The position numbers and the translations under genes are program-made. From contig CM049316.1 of NCBI GenBank assembly GCA_026874595.1, positions 76,640,676-76,704,675 on the forward strand: a stretch of DNA of 64,000 nucleotides. Reading direction: 5' to 3'. The notes below the pieces were generated by a model. The model was not told the origin of the DNA. It saw only the letters and a list, made by a program, of their open reading frames with translations, and did no database searches. Shown here in pieces: positions 24,588 through 36,983 of this stretch; positions within the stretch are counted from its first letter, which is position 1; every line of letters begins with the position of its first letter. This DNA is from Sipunculus nudus. Lineage: Eukaryota > Annelida > Sipuncula > Golfingiida > Sipunculidae.

Positions 24588-25162
24588 TGTCAGAAAATGG
24601 ATCGTGTCCTTTTGTTTCATTTTCATTTCTCAGGCCAGCTGTACAGGGTTAGCTGTACATTTGTATATGTTGAGCGAGAATCGCCGGTCAGAACATTTTA
24701 TTTTAAACAATGGCGGCATTCTGTGAAACGTTAGTAAGTGCGCTGTCGGCCTTTTAAAGCTATCGCTGTGGAGTTTGGTGTGTTTTTTATTCCTAGCCTA
24801 TTTAGTATTTAGCGTGCTCATGAATATAGATGGGCCATAGTAGAAAAAGCAGACAAGGCTTTGTATGAGTCTTACGAATTTAAATGAACCATCAGGGTAG
24901 AAGGTTTTTTAAAGAGTCCATAGACAGTATTTGAATTACAAAGTCTATGGAGCCTGCAGAGACCAGAAGTGCCGACCGCCAGTGTCCAGAGAGGTGCCGC
25001 TACCCAGTGTCAAGAGAGGTGCCGCTTCCCAGTGCAGAGAGAGGTGCAACGAGAGTTGCTGCCGCCCAGTTTCCAGAGAGATGCTGCGAGAAGTGTAGCC
25101 GCCCAGTGTCCAGATAGGTATGAGTGAGGTGCGACTCATTTCGTGATACTAACACAGTAACA
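24588..25162. mobile_element. Copy-2-specific insertion with minisatellite
   Basis: Sequence between TGTCAGAAAATGG and CAGTAACA is missing at the matching place in copy 1 (about 18250). The ends look LTR-like (TGT..ACA, and the complemented right end starts TGTTACTG), but no target duplication is visible, so its nature is uncertain. Its right third is the minisatellite at 24967-25122. Confidence 0.4.
24967..25122. repeat. Minisatellite, about 5 units of 25-37 bp
   Basis: Units start CCCAGTGTCCAGAGAGGTGC or close variants. Successive units differ by small insertions such as AACGAGAGTTGCT. It is G+C-rich compared with its surroundings and found only in copy 2. Confidence 0.7.
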
Positions 25163-26578
25163 CAATAACTTTTAATAAACATTCCCTCCTTTCATCGTAT
25201 GATAATTTCAGGAATATCAAGTGCCAAGTTTACGAAGTACATTACTGAGTAATGTTGCCATATTTCCTGTTTGAAAAAAAAATGTAAAATGATAATGAAT
25301 TTAAAACAAGCGAGACCAAGACCTAATTTGATATATGTGGAAGCTGCTTGCTCCGGCGGTCTCACAAGAAAATCGCTAGGCAATAATAATCATCAGTTTG
25401 CGGTATTGAGAAAGGTTTTGTTTCCTCATTTTTTAAATTTCCATTGCAAAAGTTCTTCTTTATAACTAAAATGGCTCCAGTTCTTTATTCTACATTTATA
25501 TTTATATTTTCCGACACATTTATCACAGTGAGCTTAACCAGCTATTCCTCACGCCTTTTAACCAAGCCAATATATTTCTGTGTACAATGATATGATATAT
25601 ATATATATATATCTTGCCCAAAACTGATTAGTAGTCTTGGGTTTACTCTCCCAGCGAAGCATATAAGACAAAAAGCCTATCATGTACATTAATATGGATG
25701 TTTTGTAAATCAAGCTTATGATGAACACTACGACAGCATTGGTACTTTCAATACTACATACTACATGTTGCCGGGTTTAACGGACACACAACAGCTAGGA
25801 TTCAACTGAGGAGAGAAAAAGGCAAGGCCAGAGTCAGCATTTTAAGATTTCTTATGAATATTATGGAACCCACGTAATATAATCTCGAAGCTTTTGTGCT
25901 GTGGTTTGGAAGCGTCATTTCCAACACAAGACACAAATCCAGCGTGTCGGGCGATAAAACATGTGTTACAAATATAGTTTTTTTTGTATTTTGCATACAA
26001 CAATTTTTCATTTGTAAGTGTTCTTGAAGGATGAATTACGATTACTTGCGTGATATGGTTGCCAAGCCATACGTCTAGATTTCTCTGGGGAGAGTAAATT
26101 TGTTAAAAGAGGACATTGCATACACGTGGTTTGACGATCCGAATGATATATGAATTGCGGAGACGAAATTTGTTATCGGTAAATAAACATTGTTGCCTTT
26201 GTATACATATATTGATTTTAGTTTCATTATATGAGTATCATTTGTAATACACCATATTGAAGTTTGTTAATTGGTATAGGTCATGTTTATGTGTATATAT
26301 ATATATGTGTGTGTGTGTTTCTTTTTGTGTATATATGTTAGAGACAGAAAGGGGGGGGGGATAATACATCATCATCACAGAGCGAGTAGAATGTATAGAC
26401 GAAACCTATTGAACCAGTAGAAATACCCGAATGATAGAAAAATAAGCACTTTACTTATGCTGACAGTGGAACAATGCTCCTTAATAAGTTGCCGTGTATT
26501 TTTTTAATTTAAATAAAATCAATAATAAACATATTCCATAATTCCATATTTTGCAGTATATCAGGCGTCGTCCTCAGC

Positions 26579-27078
26579 CAGTGATGTAGTCAAGTCCACA
26601 TCACCAGAGTCAGAGTCCAAGCCATTCGAGTCAAAGTCAAAGTACGAGTCGTTCAAGCCCGAGTCAAAGTCCACCTTCTTCGAGTACGGTTCATTTAGGG
26701 CCCGAGTAAAAGTCCGAATCAAATACAAATATTAGTAAAAAAAAACTATTTCAATGGAAAATTCAGATTATCATGTACATTTTAGAGTTAGTTCGCACAT
26801 ATGTATACTGTTATGGTTAATTGCATTTATAGCTCCCCATGTTGAGCAAAGTTTGATAAATATAGTGTTATTATTTTCAAATATTATGTTAGTAGTTCGC
26901 ACATATACGTAAGTCCTTATAATGAGTGACAGACTTTTTTTTCTATTGGACTTGATATGGACTCTAGAGGACTTACACCTCCAAGTCCAGGACTTTCGAG
27001 TCAAGGTCCGAGTCCGAGATTTTGAATAAGTGGACATGAGTATGGACTCCAAGTCAGGACTCGCGCCCTGCATCACTG
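26579..27078. mobile_element. GAGTC-rich inverted-repeat element, copy 2 (uninterrupted)
   Basis: The left end CAGTGATGTAGTCAAGTCC and the complemented right end CAGTGATGCAGGGCGCG flank 500 bp with GAGTC/AAGTC-rich arms and an AT-rich centre. It is the empty-site counterpart of the element at 19336-20576. The reading frame crossing it on the minus strand (26771-27082) is an artefact of the repeat. Confidence 0.55.
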
Positions 27079-27489
27079 ACACCAGGGGAATGTGATGTTA
27101 TTGTAAACCTTCAGCGAGTGGGTGTATTTTCCGTGGATTACAGGCAAACAAAGACTGCCGTAAAGCCCTTGCTGTATGGCTGTTGGTTTGTATGCTGCCT
27201 GGAGAACTGAAGCATAAAAGTAATGAACAACCTGCGAATCAGCAGGACGTCAATGCTTGAGGATAAATAAGGCATCGGCCATGAAATCATGCTGTAAACC
27301 AATATTCTATCCACACAGCAATCTTAGTTTTGCTTTTGCATGATTTGTTTTCAATTAAAACATTTTTTTACAAAAACTTGCACAGTTCTTGTTGATTAAT
27401 ATTAACATGATATAATGACGAATAAGAGCTGTTCTTATTCAGCCAAATTATTTAGTTTTCGTTGACTACACTTAGCGTTGGTGGAATAC

Positions 27490-27830
27490 GCTACGAACTA
27501 AATGTCAAATTCTTGAACAGCAACACGTGACATTTTTTGTTTTACATTTAATTACTTTTGCTATTTGCTCATAACCAGTATATATATTGTAAGTTTTACT
27601 TTTCCCTGTAGAAAAACATGGAATAAACACGATACTATTGTTAATCGATGAAACAAAATCACTCCGGGGACTGCATTGACACGTCCTTCCACCGTCAACC
27701 ACCTTTAAACAAAACGTCTAAATCTTGTTATTTCAGGATGGCATTTTCGTACAGCAGTTCACATATAGACGTTCTCATCTTAATTGAGATTGTAAATTAT
27801 AATTAATATTTGCTTGCTCTAAGCTTTCCT
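27490..27830. other. Copy-2-specific segment
   Basis: After GCGTTGGTGGAATACG the two copies part company. Copy 2 has about 340 extra or replaced bases before similarity returns at CCCCAATTACTCA. No terminal repeats or coding signal are evident. Confidence 0.5.
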
Positions 27831-28489
27831 CTTCATAAAAATGATACAATCACGACTAATGTGAACATTTTGCATGTAAAAGACATAAATTTAAATAACC
27901 TTTTCCTTGCCCCAATTACTCACGGTATTAAGAAAAAATCAATGAAACCATGACATAAGGGGGGAAAGGAAGATCACTGACCTTTGTGGGCTTCAGTTAT
28001 GGGGTAACAGTCGTTTCAATATGAGATACACGCATTTAATTTTTTTGTTTATTTCCTTATATAATGTAACATAGATTAATATTAAATATTGTAAATGATA
28101 ATATAGCTTTATTTCACACTTCTATGCTGAATGTATTGGATGAATACGCCTTATGCTTGGGCAGGGAGCCATCACTAAGTCATTTCTGTAACAGAAACAT
28201 CAGCGTGAAACTCTGAGAACTTTTAAAGTTGTCACAGTTGTACCCTTGAGTGCTGGGATCGGATCACACCGAGGATGAACGACTTTTTCGTAACTACCAT
28301 AAAAAGTAAACGTCGCCTCCCTGAAACGAGATGAAGAGATAACGAGGTAAATTCTGTTACGGAAAAACACCATTTTCAAGGTTTTTTTTTTTTATTATCC
28401 CAGCACCCGCCTCAAATTTCCATGCAGTATTAAAAGCGTGTAAAGCTGTAGACAAAAGAAGCAAATAAATGAAGTTCTTCATCCAAAAT

Positions 28490-28795
28490 GTCGCCAAACA
28501 TGCCCTGCCCTGTTGTTAGCAACACTAAATGCTATAAGGTTACTATGTATAAACTAAATCTTTATTTTAGCTTGATATAAGCACGCACATAAATCTATGT
28601 TAACAATTTATTTCAACATAATATACCTGTGCCAAATAATAGAAATTTTCTTTCATGTGCTTTTTAATCCAGTCTTCTTTTTGGTATAATGGCGCGCAGA
28701 TTAAATAAAAGTTTTGTTTTAATTAACTGTATTTGCCATATATATGCCGTGTGACGTTAAACATTAGAATTAATTTTAAAAAATCCTTTATTAAA
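28490..28795. other. Copy-2-specific segment
   Basis: Occupies the position of the (TA)n tract of copy 1, between ATCCAAAATGT and GGTACTCAGTGGAGCGCA. No recognisable element ends. Either an insertion in copy 2 or a replacement by (TA)n in copy 1. Confidence 0.5.
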
Positions 28796-29613
28796 CGGTA
28801 CTCAGTGGAGCGCAGACCTGGGCCAAGAAAAGTCGTTTATTATTATAATATTCAAACTTACTGGGATTGTCAGGTCAATAAAATATGACGACCTTGAAGT
28901 AGAGGATTAAAAATAAGGCGAGGTACCCGTCTACTCAGTTTAACGACTTGCCAAAACGTGAAAATGGAGAGCCTTCTGCCCTTTTCATAAATAATTCCCT
29001 TGTGTTGATTAAAGGAAAACTCAATTTCCCAAATGTGGGCAAAATGTCAACGAGAAATTCATCGGAATTAATACGTAAAAGTGTGCATAAAATGAAGCCT
29101 GCGGAATATATAAAGGGAACAGCTGGGCAAATGTCCAAATGATTATTAATTTAAGACCAGCAGAGCCTGATAGTTCTTTATCTCTGTTTTCCAGGATTTA
29201 ATTATATGTCCGTTGTCTTACGTGTGTGACAGGTGTTGCGTTCACATGACGTACAAACGGAGCGGGGTACGGGATTAAACTTGTCAGAATCGTCATTTTT
29301 GATCATTGGTGTCATTCTTTATATGATATCCAGTTATTGTGATCAAGCTGTTAACGCTGGTAAGTCCTTGGTCATAAAACTTACCAATTTTTATTCTTCC
29401 TGAGTTTTATCATTAATGATGGCGATTCGTTTGTTTGTCTGCTTGTTTCATGCTTTGTCGCTCAGTTTTTGAAGGAATTCGAACAGAGTTTCTGAAAACT
29501 CACACTAAAAGATTCGACTGGTTACAACTAGTGAGGAATTCACAATCGTCATTTGACAGGTCACGTGTGGTCACTGGTGGTCGTGAACGGTCGTAGGAGG
29601 AATATCGGTCTAA

Positions 29614-30492
29614 AGGGGCCGTCACATATCTAAAACCAAGCCCGTCCGACTGCTCTGCGAGCTCAAAAAGGGCATTTTCGGCAGGAATACGGCCAGTGTT
29701 TGCTCGATAACTGCGGCCTCCGCCGCGATTTTTTTTGGGGTCGGCCGACCTTCGCAGGGCACCGAAACCTGTTTCCAATTCAGTGATTTTCCAATGGCAA
29801 TTTTTATGTAGCAGAGCTCTTAAACAGGTCGACCGTATATCGCTCGGGCATCGGTCACCATTCGATCTATGTTCTTGCAGCGATCCCCACGATTTTAGAC
29901 CATATTTTCTTAGGTCATCAGAGTTGCAAGACCGCAGTATGGGCTAACTACGATACTCGATCAAACGAACCCCTGCCGTATCCCGCCCGATTTGTACAAA
30001 GTCCTTCGAGCGTGCTCCGTGCCTGTGTCGGGCCGCCGTCCGGCGGCTACTAAAGGCCCCGGTCGGGCTCCTCCTGTCAACTCAGGAATTCGACCACTGG
30101 AGTATATCCTCTGCATTTTGAGATCCAATATTACTTGGTGCAAAAAAGCCCTCCTTTCAGTACTTAGTACCGAGAAATATTATGTGTAAAACTTTTTAAA
30201 TGCCCTTAGTATAGTCGAGACGCGGACGCCAGAGGACGGGCATCGACAGACCAATTAACCTTCGACCGATACTCGGACGGTACTCACTATTGTGTCGTGC
30301 GGGCTTCGCCTGACTCCCGTTTGTTTACTAACGGCCGCCGGGCGATTTTTGATCACTATTTCCACTCCGTCCAATATGTGACAGGGTAATTGTTAAGCGA
30401 AAATTACGCTCCACCTTCGCAGGCTTAAAATTCGGAGACTTTCTGGTGATCCAAAAATTCAGCCGGAGGCCGTTGGATATGTGACGCCGGCT
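29614..30492. mobile_element. CpG-rich PIF/Harbinger-like non-autonomous element
   Basis: The left end AGGGGCCGTCACATATCTAA and the complemented right end AGCCGGCGTCACATATCCAA share the word GTCACATATC and are flanked by TAA (29611-29613 and 30493-30495; the flanks extend to TAAAGG on both sides). A further TGTGAC word lies at 30374. The roughly 880-bp interior is much richer in CpG and G+C than its surroundings and has no motif-bearing ORF. GGTCGTGA/GGTCGTAG words cluster just outside both ends (29580, 30538, 30645), so a larger composite repeat is possible. Confidence 0.4.
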
Positions 30493-30699
30493 TAAAGGAA
30501 GTCTTCGATCCGGCAAAAAAAACTCTAACGCCCGCTGTGGTCGTGAGTAGTCGTGCCAATTTATAAGTTAAACGGCCGCAGACTATCATGTGACCGCAAC
30601 TGTTTTTCTGCCAAAAGGTCGACCTGTTTCATACGATCAGTCGTGGTCGTAGGTGATCGTAGTTCAGATGTGATGTGAGCCATACGACACATTTGTCTC

Positions 30700-33600
30700 G
30701 AAGTTTGATGTTTCTTTGTTCGTTTGCTGGTCTGTTTGTTTTTTACGAGATGTTAAAGAATGTAAAAGTTTCCTCACAAGCCTGAAAAGGAACCATTTAT
30801 TCAGTGTACTAGATAAAGCAGAGCGCTTTCGTTGATATTTTCGCTGTTCGAATGCATTTGAAATTAGATTATAGTGTATTTTCCTGAACCCAGTTTATTA
30901 AACACTCTTTTACTGAAAGCTCTTCCTCATTGTTTCGTAATTGCCGAGTGCCTGAATCATTAGGATTATTATCATTATTAGTAATCGCTCATGTTCAGGT
31001 CTAAAATAGGCATCCTGAAATAACTTTATCTACTTAAGCGTTAATTTGTGAATTCCTGATATTTTATTATATAATTCTTAACAGGTGGATTAATGATATT
31101 AGTTTTGTTATGATCGATCTGTTGTAAAATCTAATCATTGTCACGACCCCGAAGGAAATGACTTCCCAGGTTCTTTTAAATGGTGAACTAAACCGGTTGA
31201 AGCTCGCTTATACACTAAAAATGACAAGAAACACGTGTGTTTCATTAAGAATAAAAAATGAATGAAATTAGACTTTCAATTCTCTGGAGAGGCGTTCCAC
31301 GCGCAAGGCACAATAATCCATAGAGACCATATGATTACAGAAAGTCACAGAGTCCTGATCAATCCTGACACTCGCCGTATGCACTACTCACAGAAAGTTC
31401 GTCTGGCACCATGGCCGTGGTCACATGATCGTCGCGCACGTGACTTAGGTATGTACGCCTCAAGTCCAGGCGGTTAAACACTATACACACGACGCACAAG
31501 CGCTTCTCGCCGTAAAACAACTAACGGGCTTGACATAGTCTCTACTCTTGAAGTACTGGCTGGTATATCCAGTAATCTGTTCCAAAATATGCCACTGCAA
31601 TCGACAATATTCGGTACTCTTCACACTGATCAGCGTATCAATTGTTCTGGCCTGTTTGCTTGGCTTCACCGCGGCAGACAGCCGTGACAACCCGACTGAG
31701 TAGGCAATAGGACAAAATTTTGTAAGCCTACTCGAGTCGCGATACAAGTAATACCGTGGAATGTATCGCAGTGGTTCTGCTTAGGTTGCATTCATATTGT
31801 GGTAAACGGCCCACAATCTCAATATTATGCTAAGAATGATCAATTTACACAAAAGTATAAATGTGAGCTCACAGCCAAAACTGAAACACCGTCTCCATGG
31901 ACACGGGTCATTTCCTGTATCGCCAGCAAGCTACCTACCTCCTGTAACCCACAGAAATGACGAAAATATTTGCATCTTCATAAGGCCTTATAATGATTTC
32001 CTCAGAATTAGATGTAAAGACGCACAGGCGCCAGTAATCTGTTCGTAATGCCAGAGGGTCGGTATGACGCTACACGGCAGAACACATCAGCTGCTTACAA
32101 ATACTTCTGTAAACCCAACTCACAAGTCCGTTAGTAAGATAACGTTTGTCGCCCGCAGACTCTGACATACAATACATTGGAAAATCGTTCCTCAGCTGAT
32201 TAGTTAACAGACAACCTCGGACCCTCCTCTGGACCGACGAACTGTCAGACTGTGCCATCTAGCACACTAACTTAGGAGATTGTACCTTTATTTTCGCGTT
32301 TTCAGCATATATACTGATGCTTCCGTCGCACATCCTGACCGCACTTCGCCTATCGCCTCACAATATTATGTGGCCTGTCGTTCAATTCATTAATACCGAA
32401 ATTTACACACCTCCAGAGACTAAAATATGGGAAAATCAAGTACGCAGGTGCGTTACCTTTGAAATTTACAGTAAACATTTTTTTACAGGAGACCGACTAG
32501 ACTAAGAACCAATTTTCACGGAATTACTACTGTATTGAAACCAACATCAAACAAAACACCTGGGTTCCCTAAACGTACGTTCTCACGGTAACATCGATAC
32601 ATGATACTGCATATTAATATACAACAAATAATAGGAATAATCATCTGGATTTACTATCCTTCCTTGAATGTGCAATACTATAACAATAAAATAAATCATA
32701 ATTCTCTGGTGGCAATGTTGGCGGGAGTTAATCGGAGACCACACATAAATGAAGTCTACGTTTCCTGAAGAGAGCATGAATCACATCGGTTATTATTGAA
32801 ACACAAAATACGCTGATGTTAATTTAGTTTTGTAGTGAAATAATGAAAACGAACACGTGGCTGTCGCCTGATTTTTAATTAGTTTTTAAACATGGTATTA
32901 ATTTGTTGACGCGCTGCTTTTACATTTAAATCATAATTGTTTTGATCAGGACAATATTTCTTGTATAATGATCTCATTTCCAAGGCAAAATATTAGAACT
33001 ATTTATATTGTATATATTCAAATGCTCGTATAATATTTAGGTTTATCCACAAATATTACAGACATGTAAATGGTCGGAAAAGCAATGGAAATAAATATTA
33101 CATACACATAAAATATAATGTCAATATTTATCCTTTCAAAAAAATATAAAAATGTAGAAATCAATGCAAGCCTCCGCCATATGTGGGTCATATTGTGAGA
33201 GGCTCCCTAAACCGTGAGGGCATTCCCGTGTTTGGCCCATATTCCCAGCTTGTTACTCTTCCTTGATAACGTTCGTGATTCCGGATAATTGACCTGATCC
33301 ACAACTGTAACCAATTCTCCACTGACCCATTATCTGAATGCCCTTAAAATGTCATGAGATGCCGTGCATGACTGCATGAAAGATGCAATCTTATTCTTGA
33401 TGTTGCATTCAGTTTTAGTATAAGCACCAAATGAGATGTATGGAGAACTTCTTTTTATGAAGTTCTATCATCCATTTTACTGAGTATTATTGAGTAAGGT
33501 GACACAAGCTTTAACACGTGACACTTCCAATGTGCATCCTGATCTATAAACACCTATTTAAACATCCCTATAAACCCTTTTTATTTAGATATAACTTCAA

Positions 33601-34734
33601 CTTTCCTTCACGTTATAGGTTGCGGCTCGCCACGATAACAGAAATACACCAATTTAATAATTATCTTATTAAATGATTATTTTATATTTATTGCAGTCCT
33701 TTAAAACCGACAAAGCGAGGAACATGGGGTTTTTTAAAACCTTCCTAGATACACTGGTTATATGGATATTAATGTTTAATAATTTGAAAGTTTAAATTAA
33801 AGCCTACAGGAGGTAAAACTGTCATGAAAAAAAGAAAATATAATCTTATTTTTGATGGTAATTGTATCACTAAGATGTCAGAAAGGACCGTAGGAGTAAA
33901 AAGAAAACCTAGTGACGTAAAAGGTATGACGCACGAAAGTAAGGACTCCAATAACGAAGCTTAGGATTTCGGACTCGTCATCTTTAATCTAATGAAAATC
34001 TATAAATATGCGAGACTAAGTTGAAAACATGTCATCTAGATATGCAGCTTTGGTTAACATTTCAGATTTTGTCAATTCAGTATCCCTTTCCTCTATATAT
34101 AATTAAAAAAAGAGAGTGATTGTAATCTTGATTCATGCGATTGTTTACTTTAATCAGTGTTGAGTGAAATCCAAAATTAGAATGGAAATAATTTATTCCA
34201 GCACATATCCAATCTTTTTTGCTCCTACAATACCTGGGGGAAATCATTCTGTGGAAAGGGGTAGATCAAGGGCTTAAAAACGAGATCGGTATTCTAATAC
34301 CTAATATTAACACCCTTTGAGCATATGCGAATAAAGAAAAAGGGAATATTATGTGTCTAATATTACATATCTTATGCCATTCAAGAAACAAAATAGATGG
34401 ACAATCATTTGAAATGATTTAATACCTAGCCTCGAACTGAACACTGCAGCATTGAAATTGCGGCGTCTCTAATAAGTGGCTCGCTGGAGCGGAACATAGA
34501 AATATGGCTACTTTTTAAAAAGATGTGATATATAACAATATATATATATTGTATTATATAATATTTTATATTATACATCATACATGTTCTGACACACATA
34601 TAAATATATTGGTTTTATGATTTGTTTACGAAAAGCTTTACCCACAGAGAATCTTTTTATTTAAATGACACATAAAGAAAAACAAGACGACCAGAGGTTG
34701 AGCCGAAAATAACATGGAAACAGTCAAACGAATG
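30700..34734. other. No supported gene
   Basis: 31.26-32.28 kb is richer in CpG than average and has several short ORFs in both directions, none with a recognisable motif. The rest is AT-rich and featureless. Confidence 0.45.
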
Positions 34735-35650
34735 AGCAATGGAGAAAGGCAAGCAATTGAGCAATAGTTTCTTAAGATAGGACCAGTATTGACCACATTA
34801 TGAGGAAAATAAGATTTTGATGTGTTCTGATGGCCTTGAACTTTGACCTAATTAAATAATACACATACGGCTTCAAGATATCCTTCTGATATACGATATG
34901 TATATTTTAAAAAGTGACTCATGCAAAACTGTGGCCAATAGAATGCTATATGTCATGGACAAGGACCAGCAAGAAGGTGAAATTGAGGAAAACTGACAAA
35001 CAGACCGACATATTGACAAGGCGACAAAAGGTTGAGGTAAGCTGATTAAATCATGGCATGGAGAAGACAAAGAGGAAGAAAATGAGCCATATCTTGTAAT
35101 AATAGAACCAATATTGACAAAGTTAAGTGGAAAATAAAGTTTTAATGTATATGATGACCATCACCTTTGACCTATTTAAGAAAATACACATAGGACTTTC
35201 AACAATAGATCCAATATACGACATATGTAAGTAACAAAGTGGTACTGGCATTACTGTGGCCTTTAGAATGATTTGTGTCATAGGCAAGAACCAGCTAGCA
35301 GGCGACATTGAGGACAACTGAAAAACAGACAAAGTGACACTAGTTTGAGATCAATGTCTGCACAATTTTTATGGAAAAGACCTCTAGAAAGAAAATGAGC
35401 CATAGTTTATGAAGATAGGTCTGATGTTAAGGAAGTAATGACGAAAATACAATTTCGATGTTTTTCGATGACCTTAACCTTTAATTTATGGCCTATATTG
35501 ACCAACACAAAATGCATCTGGGACTTTTGGTTTTGTACCAACTGTATAAGTTTGAAAGCGATCGCCCAAAATCTCGGCACTCTATAATGGAGATTGGCAA
35601 ACGAACAAACATGGTTACAAACAGACTGACAAACAGATATACGGAGATGA
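34735..35650. repeat. Three diverged tandem units of about 315-322 bp
   Basis: Each unit opens with GAGCAATAG or GAGCCATA words (34758, 35080, 35395). An ATTGAC..GAAAATA..GATGT/AATGT block follows, then GATG(G/A)CC..CTTTGACCT. Later parts include GTGGCC..AGAATG, AAGAACCAGC or AAGGACCAGC, and ACTGA.AAACAGAC. Units 1 and 2 carry DR1-like sequences (GAACTTTGACCT at 34838-34849, CACCTTTGACCT at 35161-35172); unit 3 has a worn version. Divergence is high, so the array is old. Confidence 0.7.
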
Positions 35651-36227
35651 CCAACATGCTTGTCGAATTCGAAGATTTGCGGCAAGCAATAAGCGTTTCG
35701 TCAATACATATGGGGTGTCGCTTTAAGTGTATCGGAATACTCTACCAATATTGTACCTGAACAGGCTGTCCAATACTCAGCCCTTGTAGAAACAGTGTGC
35801 GCTCATCTCACTTCAAGGGACCCTTGGAAAATAGACACTCAATGACAGTAATTGTTGTCGACAATCTAAGCCACAATCACAATACATAAACCGACACCAA
35901 GTGTATACAAGCAAGTTACGGGTAAATGATGAAGACAGCAATGACAAAGACAGAAGCCTCAGGGGATGACAGATTTAGATTGTGTATCCTGACAAGGGAA
36001 GCTGGTCTCTGAAAGGCGTCTGAAAGGTTTAGCATTGATGTTCTGATACACAACGGTCCCTTGCGGTGTCTTACTGTGACTAGTGAATGACATTCAAGCC
36101 ATTAAATTGTGACCACAGAACATTGCTTGTACAAGTTCAGCATTATGGTTTCATATATGAATAAATTTAACTTGAAACTAATATAACAAACTTACTGTCA
36201 AATTGTCTCGGATCTATGATGTCAGGA

Positions 36228-36460
36228 CACCGAGCGCGGTGGCTTAATGGTTAGAGCGCTGTAAAAGTGACCCAAAGCTTATGGCTTACGTGAAGATCTG
36301 ACCGCCTTCCCGATACTTTCGGAAGTTCTTGGTATACATGAAAGACTGCTGATGCGCTGAAGTACCAGTCACATCTGACCAAGAAGTTATACGTACGAAG
36401 ATTAAATATTATATGGTTGTCTTGCACCATTATGTAACATCGGCTTCCATAGGACAAACA
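36228..36460 (+). mobile_element. Degenerate tRNA-derived SINE
   Basis: A box A-containing head, GTGGCTTAATGGTTAGAGC (36239-36257), is followed by a body with CTGATGCGCTGAAGTACCAG and CTGACCA words. A box B is missing or destroyed, so it is transcriptionally dead or recombined. The ends are approximate. Confidence 0.45.
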
Positions 36461-36956
36461 GTCACACAAGATTAAGATACCTTATTATTAATATGTCATG
36501 TTTTATCATGAATTTTACCTTCACATATTCACATTTTTACCCAAAAAAAATATATATAATAGGTGCAATCATTCCAATTTAAGGGATTCTTCATGCAAAT
36601 AAGAAACTGTATGACAATATTTGTTATTGACAACCCTGGCTAGTCACAGTATCTAAACCGACACCATGTATATTACGGGATCAGAGATTAGTTAATGTAA
36701 AATGACACGGGGAGCATCCAAGTGTATTCGAGAACTTATGCACTTATGTTAAAAATTCCGGTCAAAATGGACCTGATATCTTGTATCAAGTGAGAGCCTT
36801 GTGCTATTAAACAGAGCCATGCTTATATAAAAGGACAAATGTACGGCTTTATACATGTATATAATTTCTTTGAATTATGACAAACTTTCTTTGGAAGGCA
36901 CTTTCCTTACAATGGTTGGTAATTTGAAACTAAATAAAAAAACTTTTCATTGTCAG

Positions 36957-36983
36957 CCCCCCCCCCCCCCCGACACACACACA
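36957..36983. repeat. Poly-C plus (CA)n tract
   Basis: Fifteen C followed by GACACACACACACAC. Confidence 0.85.

Larger units (their letters stand above)
24331..25325. mobile_element. hAT-like MITE, copy 2, split by an insertion
   Basis: The left end TAGGGCAGCTCGATATTAG, with ATATCGATATAT words, aligns to the MITE at 18009. The right end (CCAAGACCTA) is more worn than in copy 1. About 575 bp absent from copy 1 interrupts it at 24588-25162. The flanking octamers GTTGCGTA and ATTTGATA are the mutated counterparts of those in copy 1. Confidence 0.45.
22509..29245. repeat. Tandem duplication, copy 2 (6.7 kb)
   Basis: Head-to-tail repeat of 16214-22508. It begins abruptly at TATTGTGAAACACCAGGAGC and loses similarity around 29245, after GTGTGACAGGTGTTGCGTTCA. 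It lacks the LTR of copy 1 but has three segments of its own: about 24588-25162, 27490-27830 and 28490-28795. No supported gene. Confidence 0.9.

Noticed and set aside
29500-29778. 92-codon minus-strand ORF, Arg/Gly-rich
   Set aside because: It follows the CpG-rich inverted-repeat element and has no recognisable motif; overlapping ORFs on the other strand are equally open.
32124-32258. Minus-strand ATG frame of 45 codons ending at a GTGAGT donor in a CpG-richer zone
   Set aside because: No motif, no visible partner exon, and similar chance ORF-plus-donor combinations are expected in 64 kb.
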